NCBI RefSeq assembly: GCF_032051675.1 | Contig: NZ_CP116968.1 | Location: 1,612,001-1,676,000 of the forward strand | Origin: Candidatus Nitrospira neomarina | GTDB taxonomy: Bacteria > Nitrospirota > Nitrospiria > Nitrospirales > UBA8639 | Direction: 5' to 3' | DNA: 64,000 bases | Part shown: one piece after another, positions 43,324 through 53,222 of the stretch | How positions within the stretch are numbered: the stretch's first letter is position 1 | How the letters are laid out: each line of letters begins with the position of its first letter | Notes under the pieces: model-generated | Database searches by the model: none | What the model saw: the letters and a program-made list of their open reading frames with translations, nothing else | What the model was told of the DNA's origin: nothing | Made by a program: the position numbers and the translations under genes

Positions 43324-43527
43324 ACAGGGGCCGCCTTATGTACATCTCCCTCTCTCATCAACCCGCTCTTTTAGAACTTGGTTGAAATTTGAGCCAGGGC
43401 CCTTTCTGTGTGGGTTGGAGGAATGGAATTAATTGGGAGGAGTTGATGTGTGGAAAAAAAAATTGCATGCTGCTGGCAAATATGACATTCCGAATCACAT
43501 CTTCAACTACTCATGTGGGGTAAGATA

Positions 43528-43803
43528 ATGAAAGTATCATCATGTGTGGGTTTATGTTTTTTACTCTTGTCCGCTTGTGGTCCTACGCAACAGTGGGTTA
43601 AACCTGGCGCGACAAAGGAAGACTTGAAATCGGCGATTATCCTCTGTGATCGGGAGAACGTGCATTTTGGCCAGGATCGCTTCGCACATTTCGGTCCGGA
43701 AGACGAAAACACCCGTCCCAGAAGCTATCCAAGAGGTGGAGGGGAAATGATGCGGGAGAAATGTCTTGAAAGTCACGGTTGGACACGTGAGTATGTCGAG
43801 TGA
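43528..43803 (+). CDS. Small lipoprotein of unknown function
   Basis: A 91-residue lipoprotein with lipobox LSAC (VGLCFLLLSACGPTQQWVKP). The W-x-KPGATKEDLKSA motif, a cysteine in ILCDREN and a CLESHGW end recall a widespread class of small lipoproteins (KPG.s.e....D...C) without a known role. The start at 43528 gives a standard signal peptide; the frame also begins at 43513. Alone on its strand. Confidence 0.7.
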   Translation: MKVSSCVGLCFLLLSACGPTQQWVKPGATKEDLKSAIILCDRENVHFGQDRFAHFGPEDENTRPRSYPRGGGEMMREKCLESHGWTREYVE

Positions 43804-44029
43804 ACCGTCTGCATTCGAATAGTACGCCACGATGGCGTAAAACCGGCTTGGTACAGTTGGTGCTTCCTTGCGCGCAACCTTCAGTCGCCAATTGAAGAGT
43901 AGTGACGATGGCCCGTCAGGGCAGGGCCCTGCATGCCGGGCCCCTGAAGCAAAGATGACAACGGGAGTAATCCCCTATAAGAGGGGACACCCATTGCCGT
44001 CTATTCATTGCATGGATCAATGAAACAAT
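43804..44029. terminator. Hairpin region after the small lipoprotein gene
   Basis: AGGGCCC-TGCATGCC-GGGCCCT at about 43925-43950 can form a 7-base GC stem. There is no T-run behind it, so a Rho-independent terminator is only possible. Confidence 0.3.
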
Positions 44030-44614
44030 TCACAAACCGGGAGTTTTCTTAGGTTGATCCGCACAGAGTGTTCTATTTCTCGTTGGAGGATATTGATTGT
44101 CCAACTGGCTGGAGCGGGAATCGTCCTGCCCGGTTTCCCAGATACGGACACATCTCGCATTGACATACAGCAGATCCTTTCGAGGACCGAATATATTCAC
44201 CAATGCCTTTTGGGTTCCTTCCACTGTGCCTTCTAAAAGAAAGATATTCCCCCGGGTGGTATAAAATTCCTTTTCGCGTTTCCCGATAAACCGAATGAGA
44301 AAATGTCTACTCCTATCGGTTTGACCTATTTGGGGCCCTTCCTCGATCTGCGTTTTGGGATAGGGCAACCATTCCGCCAATATTAAATATCCTTCGTCCG
44401 TTTGATCAATACTGACGACTGCTCCTGCGAGTTTCTTTTCCTCACCCAGGTAACTTGAGGGATTGTCCGCTATTTCATCAAACTGCGACTTGGAGGTCAC
44501 GGTCTTTATCCCATTCGAATTGGAAGACAATAAATCGTAGCCTGGTAATGCCGTGCATCCTATCTGCAGACCTACCAGTCCCAATATGCCAAGTACGATA
44601 ATCCCTTTTTTCAT
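44030..44614 (-). CDS. Slp-family outer-membrane lipoprotein
   Basis: A protein of about 194 residues. MKKGIIVLGILGLVGLQIGC has a lipobox IGC. The mature domain matches Slp: FDEIADNPSSYLGEEKKLAG, VVSIDQTDEGYLILAEWLPY, RFLI-like RHFLIRFIGKREKEFYTTRG and LLEGTVEGTQKALVN, following the Slp order of G+I, PL-like, RF and G-x-V-x-G motifs. Slp proteins are stress- and starvation-linked envelope lipoproteins. I use the ATG at 44614 because the 35 residues upstream do not fit a signal peptide. Confidence 0.78.
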   Translation of the reverse strand: MKKGIIVLGILGLVGLQIGCTALPGYDLLSSNSNGIKTVTSKSQFDEIADNPSSYLGEEKKLAGAVVSIDQTDEGYLILAEWLPYPKTQIEEGPQIGQTDRSRHFLIRFIGKREKEFYTTRGNIFLLEGTVEGTQKALVNIFGPRKDLLYVNARCVRIWETGQDDSRSSQLDNQYPPTRNRTLCADQPKKTPGL

Positions 44615-44869
44615 GAAGATCCTCCTTTGTGTGAAACAAAAAGCCCTGACAATGCAGACGAAAACAGAATGCGATTGCTTCCGGGTGCATGGGGAAATTT
44701 TTCTCATATGAGAGTCCAAGCCTAGCTCGAACTTATTGCAGTCGGGTCAAGGGCCTGTTACGGCATTGTTAACTTTCAAGGATCAATTCCATGAATACCA
44801 TTTTTAACCGACCAAATGGGATCCACCGGATTCAATGGCCGTCCGATTCATCCCTGTCTTTGGCCAATA

Positions 44870-45670
44870 CTCACGGGTCGTGAAACACTTCGCGCAGGAC
44901 TACTGTAGGCTCCAGACGTCTATCGCGGCTCATGCGATCGACATACGCAAGATCCGGTTCACGTATAGACCGGTCAGCTTGGATTCCACCATAATCGATC
45001 TGTATCTCTCCCACTATGCCTGAGTGACATTTCGCCGCAGCAAGGGCAGGATAGGATTGCCCTTGGTGCTGGACCATGCCGGCTATCTGCCCGCTTAGAA
45101 TATGATACCGAAAGGGAAGGTGCACGATATAACGGTGCGTGCCAACCGGTTTGTATTCCTGACACCATGATCCTCAATGACATGGAGTAAGGGACGACCG
45201 GCTCGTCAAAGAATGAAGCGGGCCCAAACCGTGATTCCCCATGCGGCCGAGAGGGAGTGCATATGTTGAGATGATGAAGTGGGGTGCGCCATAGCCGCAC
45301 CGCTCCATTTTTAACGTGTAACGCATCTGGCGGTGCGAATGAATTTGGACTTCCACCACGTATAATTTGACCGCCTCATTCCAAAACGGATGCCGCACCA
45401 GGCATGAATATTCTTGCGGGAGAATCCTGGTCGGGTATCAGCGACCTTCCGCGTTAGCCGACCTTATAATCTTTTGCCTCCATGCAGGTACGATGGGCAC
45501 AATCAGACTTGTCACGCGTGCACTGATTTCGGGCTCCGGCCGGTTGAACGCCCTGCTGATAGTCCTGCACAGCCACCCGCTGGCCCATCAAGCCCAACAC
45601 GCCGCCGGCAGCGGCATGTTCACATCTCCGCTTGTAATGAATGCTGGCCAATATATCAAAATACCTCACA
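44870..45670 (-). pseudogene. Degenerate coding remnants between Slp and DUF4410 genes
   Basis: On the minus strand, short frames keep protein-like strings: GEIQIDYGGIQADRSIREPD (near 45000), MRHPFWNEAVKLYVVEVQIH (near 45390) and GGVLGLMGQRVAVQDYQQGV ... CMEAKDYKVG (45454-45640). The last resembles the end of a glycine-zipper lipoprotein. Stops and frame changes interrupt all three. The parent genes cannot be named. Nothing else is seen in 44615-46124. Confidence 0.35.
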
Positions 45671-46124
45671 CTGGGAAATCCTCCTTCCCACCTTAATCAC
45701 AATATGCCGCTTCCCAGTCTGCACAATCGAGTAGCCATGCATCTCAAGAAGAGTTCAAGACAATACCCCCATCCCTACAGTAAGCTTCGCCTGCTGATCG
45801 CCCAACAAGGATTGCCCAGTCCTCATGTGCCGCCTCGAGCCTTTCTTACGAATATGGATTGACTCATTTTGTCATTCCTCAATCTCCGACTTGGTCTCGG
45901 GAAAAAATGTTCAACAAACAAGCATGGGGTGTGTCCTCGATTTTTCCTGCTGGTTTACCTACAATGCCTGATCCAGAACCATGAGGGGTTTGCCCCTGAT
46001 ACGATTGAACCGTCAATACCACCGATTGAAAATCATTCGTACTGACCGAATAGCCCACGGTGAAATCCGCAGGAACAAAAAATTGGAAATATCTAAAATC
46101 CACCCAATCACATGGAGGTCTGTC

Positions 46125-46838
46125 ATGAAGTCCCTCACAGGTATTGTCCTAGGAGTCTTTGCCATTGCTGTGGCAGCAGGATGCTCCTCTACCAAGATCA
46201 CCGAAACACATCCATTGTATGGCAAAGAGAAACTTCCCAAGCCGGACCGCATCTATGTGTATCCCTTTGCTGCCACCCATTCGGATCTCCCCCCCTGGTC
46301 CTCGGCAGCCAAACAGCATGACCCACCCGGCGAACCGCCATCGCCCGAACACCTCGAGACCGGGCGAAAACTGGGTGCTGCCGTCGCGGAAGAATTAGTC
46401 TCGAAAATTCAACAAATGGGACTGATATCCTTGGTGGCCGACGCACAAACCGTTCCGCGGGTCAATGACCTGTTGATTGTGGGATATTTTGGCACGTTCG
46501 AAGAAGGCAGCGCTCTCAAACGGATGGGCTTGGGTTTCGGATCCGGTGCAGCTGAAATCACGACAGCTGCGGAAGGGTACCAGTGGACCGCCACTGGCCC
46601 CCGTCAACTCGGATCCGGGAAGGTTGATTCCGCGGGAAATAAAATGCCCGGAGTGGCCCTACCTATTGTCGTCCTGGCTGCCACCGCAAATCCAATCGGA
46701 TTGATTGTCGGCGGAGGCGCAAAGGTGTATGGACAAATGTCGGGAAAAGATACGATCGAGGGCGCAGGGAAACGAACAGCAGATGCGATCGCCGAACACC
46801 TCGAGGGGAAATTCAAGGAACAGGGGTGGATCCCGTAA
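46125..46838 (+). CDS. DUF4410 lipoprotein
   Basis: A 237-residue lipoprotein starting MKSLTGIVLGVFAIAVAAGC (lipobox AAGC), with GGAGG 7 bases before the ATG. The DUF4410 pattern is visible: KPDRIYVYPFAATHSDLPPW, GRKLGAAVAEELVSKIQQMG, DLLIVGYFGTFEEGSALKRM, and the glycine-rich ATANPIGLIVGGGAKVYGQM followed by IEGAGKRTADAIAEHLEGKF. Its role is unknown. A truncated, decayed paralogue lies 2 kb downstream. Confidence 0.85.
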   Translation: MKSLTGIVLGVFAIAVAAGCSSTKITETHPLYGKEKLPKPDRIYVYPFAATHSDLPPWSSAAKQHDPPGEPPSPEHLETGRKLGAAVAEELVSKIQQMGLISLVADAQTVPRVNDLLIVGYFGTFEEGSALKRMGLGFGSGAAEITTAAEGYQWTATGPRQLGSGKVDSAGNKMPGVALPIVVLAATANPIGLIVGGGAKVYGQMSGKDTIEGAGKRTADAIAEHLEGKFKEQGWIP

Positions 46839-47089
46839 TTGTGTTCGGCAAGATCCAAATAGCACGAATAGAAGCCGAATGAAAAAATACCGGTCATAGT
46901 GCGTGAGAACGGCAGGCATTCCGCAGACGGTCAGATTGGGACAATGGCCCTTGAACATATTGAAGCGCACCTCCTCACGAATCAGACCATACGCATCCCG
47001 ACCTCACCTGTAAGCGTATTTTTGACCCGCATAACTTATCCGGGGGCTGTTGAAATTATTCGCCCAACCCCACAGAGGAGAGAAAACAC

Positions 47090-48148
47090 ATGCGGTTAAA
47101 GACGAACCACTGCCACATTTCCAAAGTTCTGGTATGCCTCTGCGTCACCATGCTCTTCAACAGCCCTATCCCTGAGGCTGGAGCTTTGCCGACAGTCGAT
47201 GAAGTACTCCAGGAATTGCACCTCTCGGAAAGCGACGGGGAAGACATCCGGCAGGGAAAGATTGTCGATTGGTCCCCCAGTGAAGGATCAGATCGGGAAT
47301 TGGCCCTCGGCATGGCCTTCCTGGTGAACACCAAACCGGAGGAACTGGGAAAACTCTTTCAAGAGGCCATCATTCTCAAAGAAGTCTCGGTCATCACGGC
47401 ACATGGCCGGCTGACGGGCGAAGGCACCATGGCGGATTTGGCAGGGGTAAAGTTGCAGCCAAATGCAGAAAAAGAAGCCGGGCGTTATTTGAACGTAAAA
47501 CCGGGCGACAAACTGAACCTTGATGCTAACGAGATGGCCGCGTTTCAAGCTCTCAAATCAACCCACAAGGGAGACGAAGTGCCGGTGAAGGAAGTCGAAG
47601 ACCTTGTGCGACAGCAGTTACTCGCCCGCTATCAGGCCTATCGGACAAAAGGGCTGTCAGGCATTGCCCCTTACGAACGTGGTGACGAAAACCAACGGAA
47701 TGCCGGTGATGAATTGCTCCTCTCCACGAAGGAACTGGCAGGCGTGGCCAAGTATTTGCCGGCCTTCCATCAATTCTTGCTCACTTATCCACAGGGACTT
47801 GATAAGGATGAGGCTAAAAACCTGGAGGAATTCTTCTATTGGTTGAATATTGACGTGTTTGGTCGACCGACCTACGTTCTGGTTCACCGCATGTTACACC
47901 ATGTGGGTGAGGCGGCATTTGCCGTGGAGCGTCAATACTATGCGAGCCACGATTACAACAGCATGTTGCAAGGTATCGCGGCTCTTCCGACCAAGGACGG
48001 CACATTCCTGTTCTATGTCGGCAGGGTTTCGACCGACCAAGTCGGAGGATTCGGAAGTTCCGCTAAACATCCCATCTCACGAGCGATCACTGCACCGTAT
48101 ATCAAGGACATGTTTCGAGAGCTTCAAACCAAAGTAGGAAAACCGTAG
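47090..48148 (+). CDS. Exported protein of unknown function (352 residues)
   Basis: A GAGGAGA ribosome-binding site precedes the start. The signal peptide covers residues 10-33 (ISKVLVCLCVTMLFNSPIPEAGA). The mature protein is soluble-looking and helix-rich: LPTVDEVLQELHLSESDGED, ARYQAYRTKGLSGIAPYERG, LTYPQGLDKDEAKNLEEFFY, HRMLHHVGEAAFAVERQYYA and GTFLFYVGRVSTDQVGGFGS. I recall similar uncharacterised exported proteins but cannot name a family. The repeated His/Tyr cluster (HRMLHH, RQYYASHDY) could bind a ligand or metal; this is speculation. Confidence 0.7.
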   Translation: MRLKTNHCHISKVLVCLCVTMLFNSPIPEAGALPTVDEVLQELHLSESDGEDIRQGKIVDWSPSEGSDRELALGMAFLVNTKPEELGKLFQEAIILKEVSVITAHGRLTGEGTMADLAGVKLQPNAEKEAGRYLNVKPGDKLNLDANEMAAFQALKSTHKGDEVPVKEVEDLVRQQLLARYQAYRTKGLSGIAPYERGDENQRNAGDELLLSTKELAGVAKYLPAFHQFLLTYPQGLDKDEAKNLEEFFYWLNIDVFGRPTYVLVHRMLHHVGEAAFAVERQYYASHDYNSMLQGIAALPTKDGTFLFYVGRVSTDQVGGFGSSAKHPISRAITAPYIKDMFRELQTKVGKP

Positions 48149-48190
48149 ACTCTTTCGGCTGAGTGTTGTTTCGGATCTGAACGGCGGCGT

Positions 48191-48529
48191 TTGGAACTGC
48201 GGCAATCCTTTACCAAAAATTTCCGTGTATCTCTTAATCAGGGAGTCTGCCCCCCGGAGCAGGTGACCGCGGTGTTCGGCACCACGTTTGCCGAAACATT
48301 GCTCCTGCTGACGCCGGGATTCTGGGAAGGCCCGATTGAGTCCGGATTGGGCTGGAACATAGTCTGGGTGGAATCGATTACACCAGGCCACCCCCCCGCC
48401 TTCGAGGAAATCGAGCCGGACATCAAAACTCAATGGAGGGAAAAGCAACGCATCAAATCCATCCGCCGGACCTTTGAGGCGATAATCCCGCTACGAGGTG
48501 GTCCTGCCTCACGGGCCTGCGATCAATAA
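48191..48529 (+). pseudogene. C-terminal fragment of a PpiC/SurA-type peptidyl-prolyl isomerase
   Basis: About 110 residues with the end of a parvulin-type protein: VFGTTFAETLLLLTPGFWEG, PIESGLGWNIVWVESITPGH and PAFEEIEPDIKTQWREKQR. The FG..FA..L..L.PG.W.GPIESG.G pattern is the parvulin core C-terminus. No start codon, signal peptide or N-terminal part is present, and the upstream sequence does not continue the family, so this is a truncated remnant. Confidence 0.65.
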
Positions 48530-48862
48530 CATGATGGCGGACACCACGGAGACGAAGGGAACGCCATGAGCCAAAGGGAAGTTCATGGGTAGATGTTCCC
48601 GCTTGTCGCCGGAATCTCCCTCATGCGGTGAGAATCGCTCACCACCTGATGCCCCGAAAAAAGCGGTCCCGTTCAGCATGGTGGACTGACGGATCCCTTT
48701 GATGCCCTTCCGTCGCCAAAAAACGTTACACATCGTTTCATACCGAAAACCATCCTCGTCATTAGAGTTCTATTATGCAGGTGTTTCCTGGTGTTCTCGT
48801 CTCGGTGTGAGTCCTCATGTCGGCCATCCGATCCGCTTCAACCAACGTCACCGATCGTCATC
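48530..48862. other. Gene-free spacer
   Basis: It holds the end of the isomerase fragment and an unremarkable spacer ahead of the DUF4410 remnant. Overlapping minus-strand frames have no supporting signal. Confidence 0.35.
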
Positions 48863-49135
48863 TCCATATTAGGCAGGAAAAAATTTATCGCGAAGCCCGA
48901 ACAGATCTCTGTGTATCCTTTTGCGCCAACCCATGCAGCTATTCCATCCTGGTCTACGGCAGCAGAAAAATTATGCAAACCCCGCCACCGCCAACCTGAT
49001 CGGTCTGATTGTGAGGGGAACGACAAAAGTGGAAGGTGAAATGTCAGGCAGGACCAAAATCGAAGCGGCGGCCAAACGAACGGCTGAGGCCATCGGTTGA
49101 GAGCTACGGATCAGATTCAAGGCAGAAGGTTTGAT
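48863..49135 (+). pseudogene. Decayed DUF4410 lipoprotein copy with a large internal deletion
   Basis: KPEQISVYPFAPTHAAIPSW (from about 48890) parallels KPDRIYVYPFAATHSDLPPW of the intact gene at 46125. It then jumps, with a frame change, to TANLIGLIVRGTTKVEGEMS and KIEAAAKRTAEAIG, matching the far C-terminal part. Roughly 100 internal residues are missing, the N-terminus with its lipobox is gone, and a stop (TGA) follows AEAIG. Confidence 0.75.
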
Positions 49136-49312
49136 CAAAAAGGTCCATATCAAGGTCGAGCCACAATATGGGCACGAAAACCCTGCGACACGCCGATCGT
49201 GCGGTCGGCGTGAAACAGGTAGAAAAGATCTACAAGTCCTGGTAGATTCGGGTGAGTCACTATTGACGTCAACAAGAGTACAATTCTTTTTCTCCAATAG
49301 TGTGAAGCCATC

Positions 49313-50569
49313 ATGAAAGCCGGTCGCCGATTGAAAGATCAAGGGAAGCCTTCGCTATATAATGCGCTCAAACCAATGGGCGCAGTGGCTTTCGTCTTGC
49401 TCTTGGTCATCGGAGCCTGGTGGTATAGCACGACACCAGACCAGTCCTCTGTGCCGGATCCACAGATCGGCGTGACCTGCGATATGGGTATTTCTGCTGC
49501 GAAGTCCGGTCGGGCTCTGTCAGTGACGAATGCGCCACCAACCCTGCCTGCGGGCCAGCCGATCTCATCCCCACATGCTTCATCAGAAACTGAATACTCG
49601 TCCCCGCCCTCCGAACCTGCTCCGGATGGCATGGTCTGGATTCCCGGTGGTGAGTTTTCCATGGGGGCAGCCGATTTATCCGATGAGGAGATAAACGATG
49701 TCGGCATGCACGCGACGCGAGATTCACGGCCGATTCATCGTGTGTACGTCGATGGATTCTGGATGGATAAAACAGAAGTCACCAATGCGCAGTTCAAACG
49801 GTTCGTGGACGTCACCGGCTATGTCACGGTCGCAGAGCGCACACCACGCGCGGAGGATTTTCCAGGTGCCCCTCCGGAGAACCTGGTGGCCGGGTCTGTC
49901 GTGTTTTCTCCACCGGACCATTCTGTGCCCCTCAATAACCATTTTCAATGGTGGAGTTACATTAAAGGCGCAAACTGGCGTCATCCGCTTGGTCCAGGTA
50001 GTGATCTCAAAGAACGCGACCAATTTCCTGTTGTGCACATCGCCTATGAGGACGCGGAAGCCTATGCGAAGTGGGCCGGCAAGCGACTCCCGACTGAAGC
50101 GGAATGGGAATTTGCCGCGCGCGGAGGATTAGCAGGGAAGGTCTATCCTTGGGGCGATGAGTTTCGAAAAGACGGCCAATGGATGGCCAATAGCTTTCAG
50201 GGTCATTTCCCACAACAGGACACGGGAAAGGATCAGTATACGGGCATCGGGCCCGTGGCAAAATTTCCCCCGAACGGATACGGACTGTATGACGTAGCCG
50301 GGAACGTGTGGGAATGGACGAGTGACTGGTATCGGCCAGATTATTACGCACGACTTGCAATAGCAGGCGGAGTCGCACACAATCCCCAAGGGCCGGACTC
50401 CCCGTTCGATCCCAGCGAACCCGGTGAAAAAAAACGCGTGCACCGTGGCGGATCGTTTTTGTGCACCGATCAATACTGCTCCCGCTACATGGTCGGCACA
50501 CGCGGGAAAGGTGAGATCAGCACTGGCACGAATCATCTGGGGTTCCGGTGTGTCATGTCTCCAAAATAG
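49313..50569 (+). CDS. Formylglycine-generating enzyme-type protein, membrane-anchored
   Basis: A 418-residue protein. One N-terminal helix (residues 21-37) probably anchors it facing the periplasm; a Pro/Ser-rich linker (to about 104) leads to an FGE-sulfatase domain (105-418). Family marks: MVWIPGGEFSMGAADLSDEE, VYVDGFWMDKTEVTNAQFKR, RLPTEAEWEFAARGG, YGLYDVAGNVWEWTSDWYRP and HRGGSFLC. The two active-site cysteines are present at 384 and 389 (CTDQYC), so it may be a true FGE oxidising a sulfatase cysteine to formylglycine. A sulfatase gene with a CSPTR site follows after 125 bases, the obvious substrate. Confidence 0.9.
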   Translation: MKAGRRLKDQGKPSLYNALKPMGAVAFVLLLVIGAWWYSTTPDQSSVPDPQIGVTCDMGISAAKSGRALSVTNAPPTLPAGQPISSPHASSETEYSSPPSEPAPDGMVWIPGGEFSMGAADLSDEEINDVGMHATRDSRPIHRVYVDGFWMDKTEVTNAQFKRFVDVTGYVTVAERTPRAEDFPGAPPENLVAGSVVFSPPDHSVPLNNHFQWWSYIKGANWRHPLGPGSDLKERDQFPVVHIAYEDAEAYAKWAGKRLPTEAEWEFAARGGLAGKVYPWGDEFRKDGQWMANSFQGHFPQQDTGKDQYTGIGPVAKFPPNGYGLYDVAGNVWEWTSDWYRPDYYARLAIAGGVAHNPQGPDSPFDPSEPGEKKRVHRGGSFLCTDQYCSRYMVGTRGKGEISTGTNHLGFRCVMSPK

Positions 50570-50694
50570 AAATCTTTAGAGCATGATGAGCGATCATGTG
50601 CCGACACGACAGGCCGTCAGACGGAAACCGTAAGCAAGAAGATTATGAAAATGAAGATTCCAACCTATGACATGAATGAGAAAAGGAGAAAATA

Positions 50695-53115
50695 ATGAAG
50701 GGTGTACTTCGTGTTTCCCTCGCCATTTTGGCGGTGTTATCCCTTCCGCTGGGTGCAGCGGGTGAATTTCAGCTTGATCGGACAGTGCTACCGATTCATG
50801 AGCCGGAATACCCTTCGATCACAGAGTTGGACGCTCGAAATGCCACTCCTCCCCCAAGATTCGAAGTGAAAGCACCGGCGGACGCACCCAATGTGCTCCT
50901 CATCATGATCGACGATATGGGCTTCGGAATGCCCAGCGCCTTCGGCGGGCCCATTCATATGCCGACCGTCGAACGATTGGCTAACCAGGGACTTCGCTAT
51001 AACCATTTCCATACGACTGCCCTCTGCTCGCCGACCCGGGCCGCCTTGTTGAGCGGCCGCAACCATCACATGAACAACATGGGCGCCATCACGGAGGCCG
51101 CGACCGCATTCCCGGGCAATACGGGACAGCGTCCGAACAATGTGGCCCCCCTGGCGGAAATGCTGCGGCTGAACGGTTACAGCACCGCGTTCTTCGGCAA
51201 GAACCACGAAACGGCGGCCTGGGAAGTGAGCCCTTCCGGTCCGACCGACCGCTGGCCAACCCGTTCCGGCTTCGACAAATTCTACGGTTTCATCGGGGGT
51301 GAAACGAATCAATGGGCTCCCCTGGTCTACGACGGACTGACGCAAGTGGAACTGCCAAAAGATCCGAACTACCATTTCATGAACGACATGACAAACCAAG
51401 CCATTCACTGGATGCGGTACCAAAAGTCGCTCACGCCGGATAAGCCCTATTTTATTTATTTTGCGCCGGGGGCGACCCACGCGCCCCATCATGTGCCAAA
51501 GGAATGGATTAAAAAGTATAAGGGGAAGTTTGACGGAGGTTGGGATCAGTTTCGGGAAGAGACCCTGGCCCGCCAGATCAAACTTGGGGTGGTGCCTGCA
51601 GGCACGAAGCTCGCGCCGAAACCCGAAGCCATCAAGGACTGGGACCAATTGACAGCGGATGAGAAAAAGTTGTTTGCACGACAAATGGAAGTATTCGCGG
51701 GGTTCGGCGAATATACCGACAGGGAAATCGGACGACTGGTGCAAGCGGTCGAGCAGACCGGCCACATGGACAACACCCTGATCCTCTATATCATCGGGGA
51801 CAATGGCACAAGTGCGGAAGGCGGCATGAGCGGCCTGTTCAACGAGATGACGTATTTTAACCGGGTTCCCGAAACTGTCCAGGACATCCTGACGCATTAC
51901 GATGATCTCGGAGGACCGTTGTCGTATCCTCACATGGCAGCGGGATGGGCAGTGGCCGGTGATACACCCTTTATGTGGACCAAGCAGGTGCCTTCCAACT
52001 TCGGCGGCACCCGGAACGGAATGGTCATTCACTGGCCAAAAAGAATCAAGGCCAAAGGGGAGGTTCGCCAACAATTCCACCACGTGATCGATGTGGCACC
52101 GACTGTGCTGGAGGCTGCCGGTCTACCGGAGCCGACAATGGTTAACGGCACGAAACAGTCTCCAATTGAAGGCGTAAGCATGGTCTATACGTTCGATGAT
52201 GCCCAGGCGAAGGGTCGGCACCAGGTCCAGTATTTTGAAATTCTCGGTAACCGCGGCATCTACGCCGACGGCTGGTTCGCTGGAACCATCCACCGGGCAC
52301 CGTGGGAATTCGAGCCACGAAGGGCACTTCTTGATGATATATGGGAGCTATACGACACTCGCGACGATTTCAGCCTAACGAACGATCTGGCTGCCAAGAA
52401 TCCAGATAAGCTGAAGGAACTGCAGGCTCTGTTCATGGAGGAAGCCGTCAAATATCGCGTGTTGCCCATAGATGACCGTCTTCTGGAGCGCATTAACGCC
52501 GCCACGGCGGGCCGGCCGGATTTGATGGCAGGACGCACATCCCTGACCCTTTATGAGGGCATGGAGGGAATGTCGGAAAATGTCTTCATCAACACCAAAA
52601 ATCGCTCTCACACCATTACGGCTGAGCTGGAAATTCCTGATGAAGGCGCTAACGGCGTGATCCTTGCGCAAGCGGGACGGTTCGGCGGCTGGAGTCTGTA
52701 TGTGAAAGACGGGAAGCCGACCTATACCTATAACTTCCTCGGCTTACAGCGGTTCACCGTGGCGGCTCCACATACTCTTGAACCCGGCAAAGTCACGATA
52801 CGGTACGAATTCGTCTATGAGGGACCCGGTATGGGCAAAGGGGGCGTCGGGACAATTTTTGTCAATGATCAGAAAGTGGCCGAGGGAAACATCAAGCACA
52901 CGCAATGCTGCGTGTTTTCCGCGGACGAGGGTGCCGATGTCGGGTTGGATGAAGGGACGCCTGTCATTGAGAACTATGGAATTCCGGCGCCCTATCGATT
53001 CAACGGAACGATCAAGCAGGTCACAATTGATCTTCAGGATATGAAAGCTGCCGACCGGCACAAAGCCAATCAAGCTCGCGTTGAATATGCTCACAAAAAA
53101 GCTTTGTCCGACTAA
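50695..53115 (+). CDS. Arylsulfatase, periplasmic or secreted, formylglycine type
   Basis: An 806-residue sulfatase with a signal peptide (about residues 1-23, ending near AAG). The sulfatase domain begins NVLLIMIDDMGFGMPSAFGG with metal-binding Asp73 and Asp74. CSPTRAALLSGR at 111-122 is the formylglycine signature, Cys111 being the residue converted by FGE. NHH and GKNHE-type histidines and IGDNGTS (near 363) complete the metal and sulfate site. A C-terminal lectin-like domain (about 600-780) is strand-rich. AAAGGAG lies 8 bases upstream of the ATG. It removes sulfate from an unknown ester, possibly for sulfur scavenging. Confidence 0.93.
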   Translation: MKGVLRVSLAILAVLSLPLGAAGEFQLDRTVLPIHEPEYPSITELDARNATPPPRFEVKAPADAPNVLLIMIDDMGFGMPSAFGGPIHMPTVERLANQGLRYNHFHTTALCSPTRAALLSGRNHHMNNMGAITEAATAFPGNTGQRPNNVAPLAEMLRLNGYSTAFFGKNHETAAWEVSPSGPTDRWPTRSGFDKFYGFIGGETNQWAPLVYDGLTQVELPKDPNYHFMNDMTNQAIHWMRYQKSLTPDKPYFIYFAPGATHAPHHVPKEWIKKYKGKFDGGWDQFREETLARQIKLGVVPAGTKLAPKPEAIKDWDQLTADEKKLFARQMEVFAGFGEYTDREIGRLVQAVEQTGHMDNTLILYIIGDNGTSAEGGMSGLFNEMTYFNRVPETVQDILTHYDDLGGPLSYPHMAAGWAVAGDTPFMWTKQVPSNFGGTRNGMVIHWPKRIKAKGEVRQQFHHVIDVAPTVLEAAGLPEPTMVNGTKQSPIEGVSMVYTFDDAQAKGRHQVQYFEILGNRGIYADGWFAGTIHRAPWEFEPRRALLDDIWELYDTRDDFSLTNDLAAKNPDKLKELQALFMEEAVKYRVLPIDDRLLERINAATAGRPDLMAGRTSLTLYEGMEGMSENVFINTKNRSHTITAELEIPDEGANGVILAQAGRFGGWSLYVKDGKPTYTYNFLGLQRFTVAAPHTLEPGKVTIRYEFVYEGPGMGKGGVGTIFVNDQKVAEGNIKHTQCCVFSADEGADVGLDEGTPVIENYGIPAPYRFNGTIKQVTIDLQDMKAADRHKANQARVEYAHKKALSD

Positions 53116-53222
53116 CAATGCTGCATGGAACGGGCAGGGAAAGGCTTGCCACTTTTCCTACTCGGTTTCCTCTTCCGTAAAAATGGATGGGTGTAGGAGT
53201 CATGCCTAGAATTTGCAGGGAT

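Noticed and set aside
50788-52083. 431-residue minus-strand frame inside the arylsulfatase
   Set aside because: The sulfatase frame carries clear catalytic motifs; the opposite frame is His/Arg-rich and has none.
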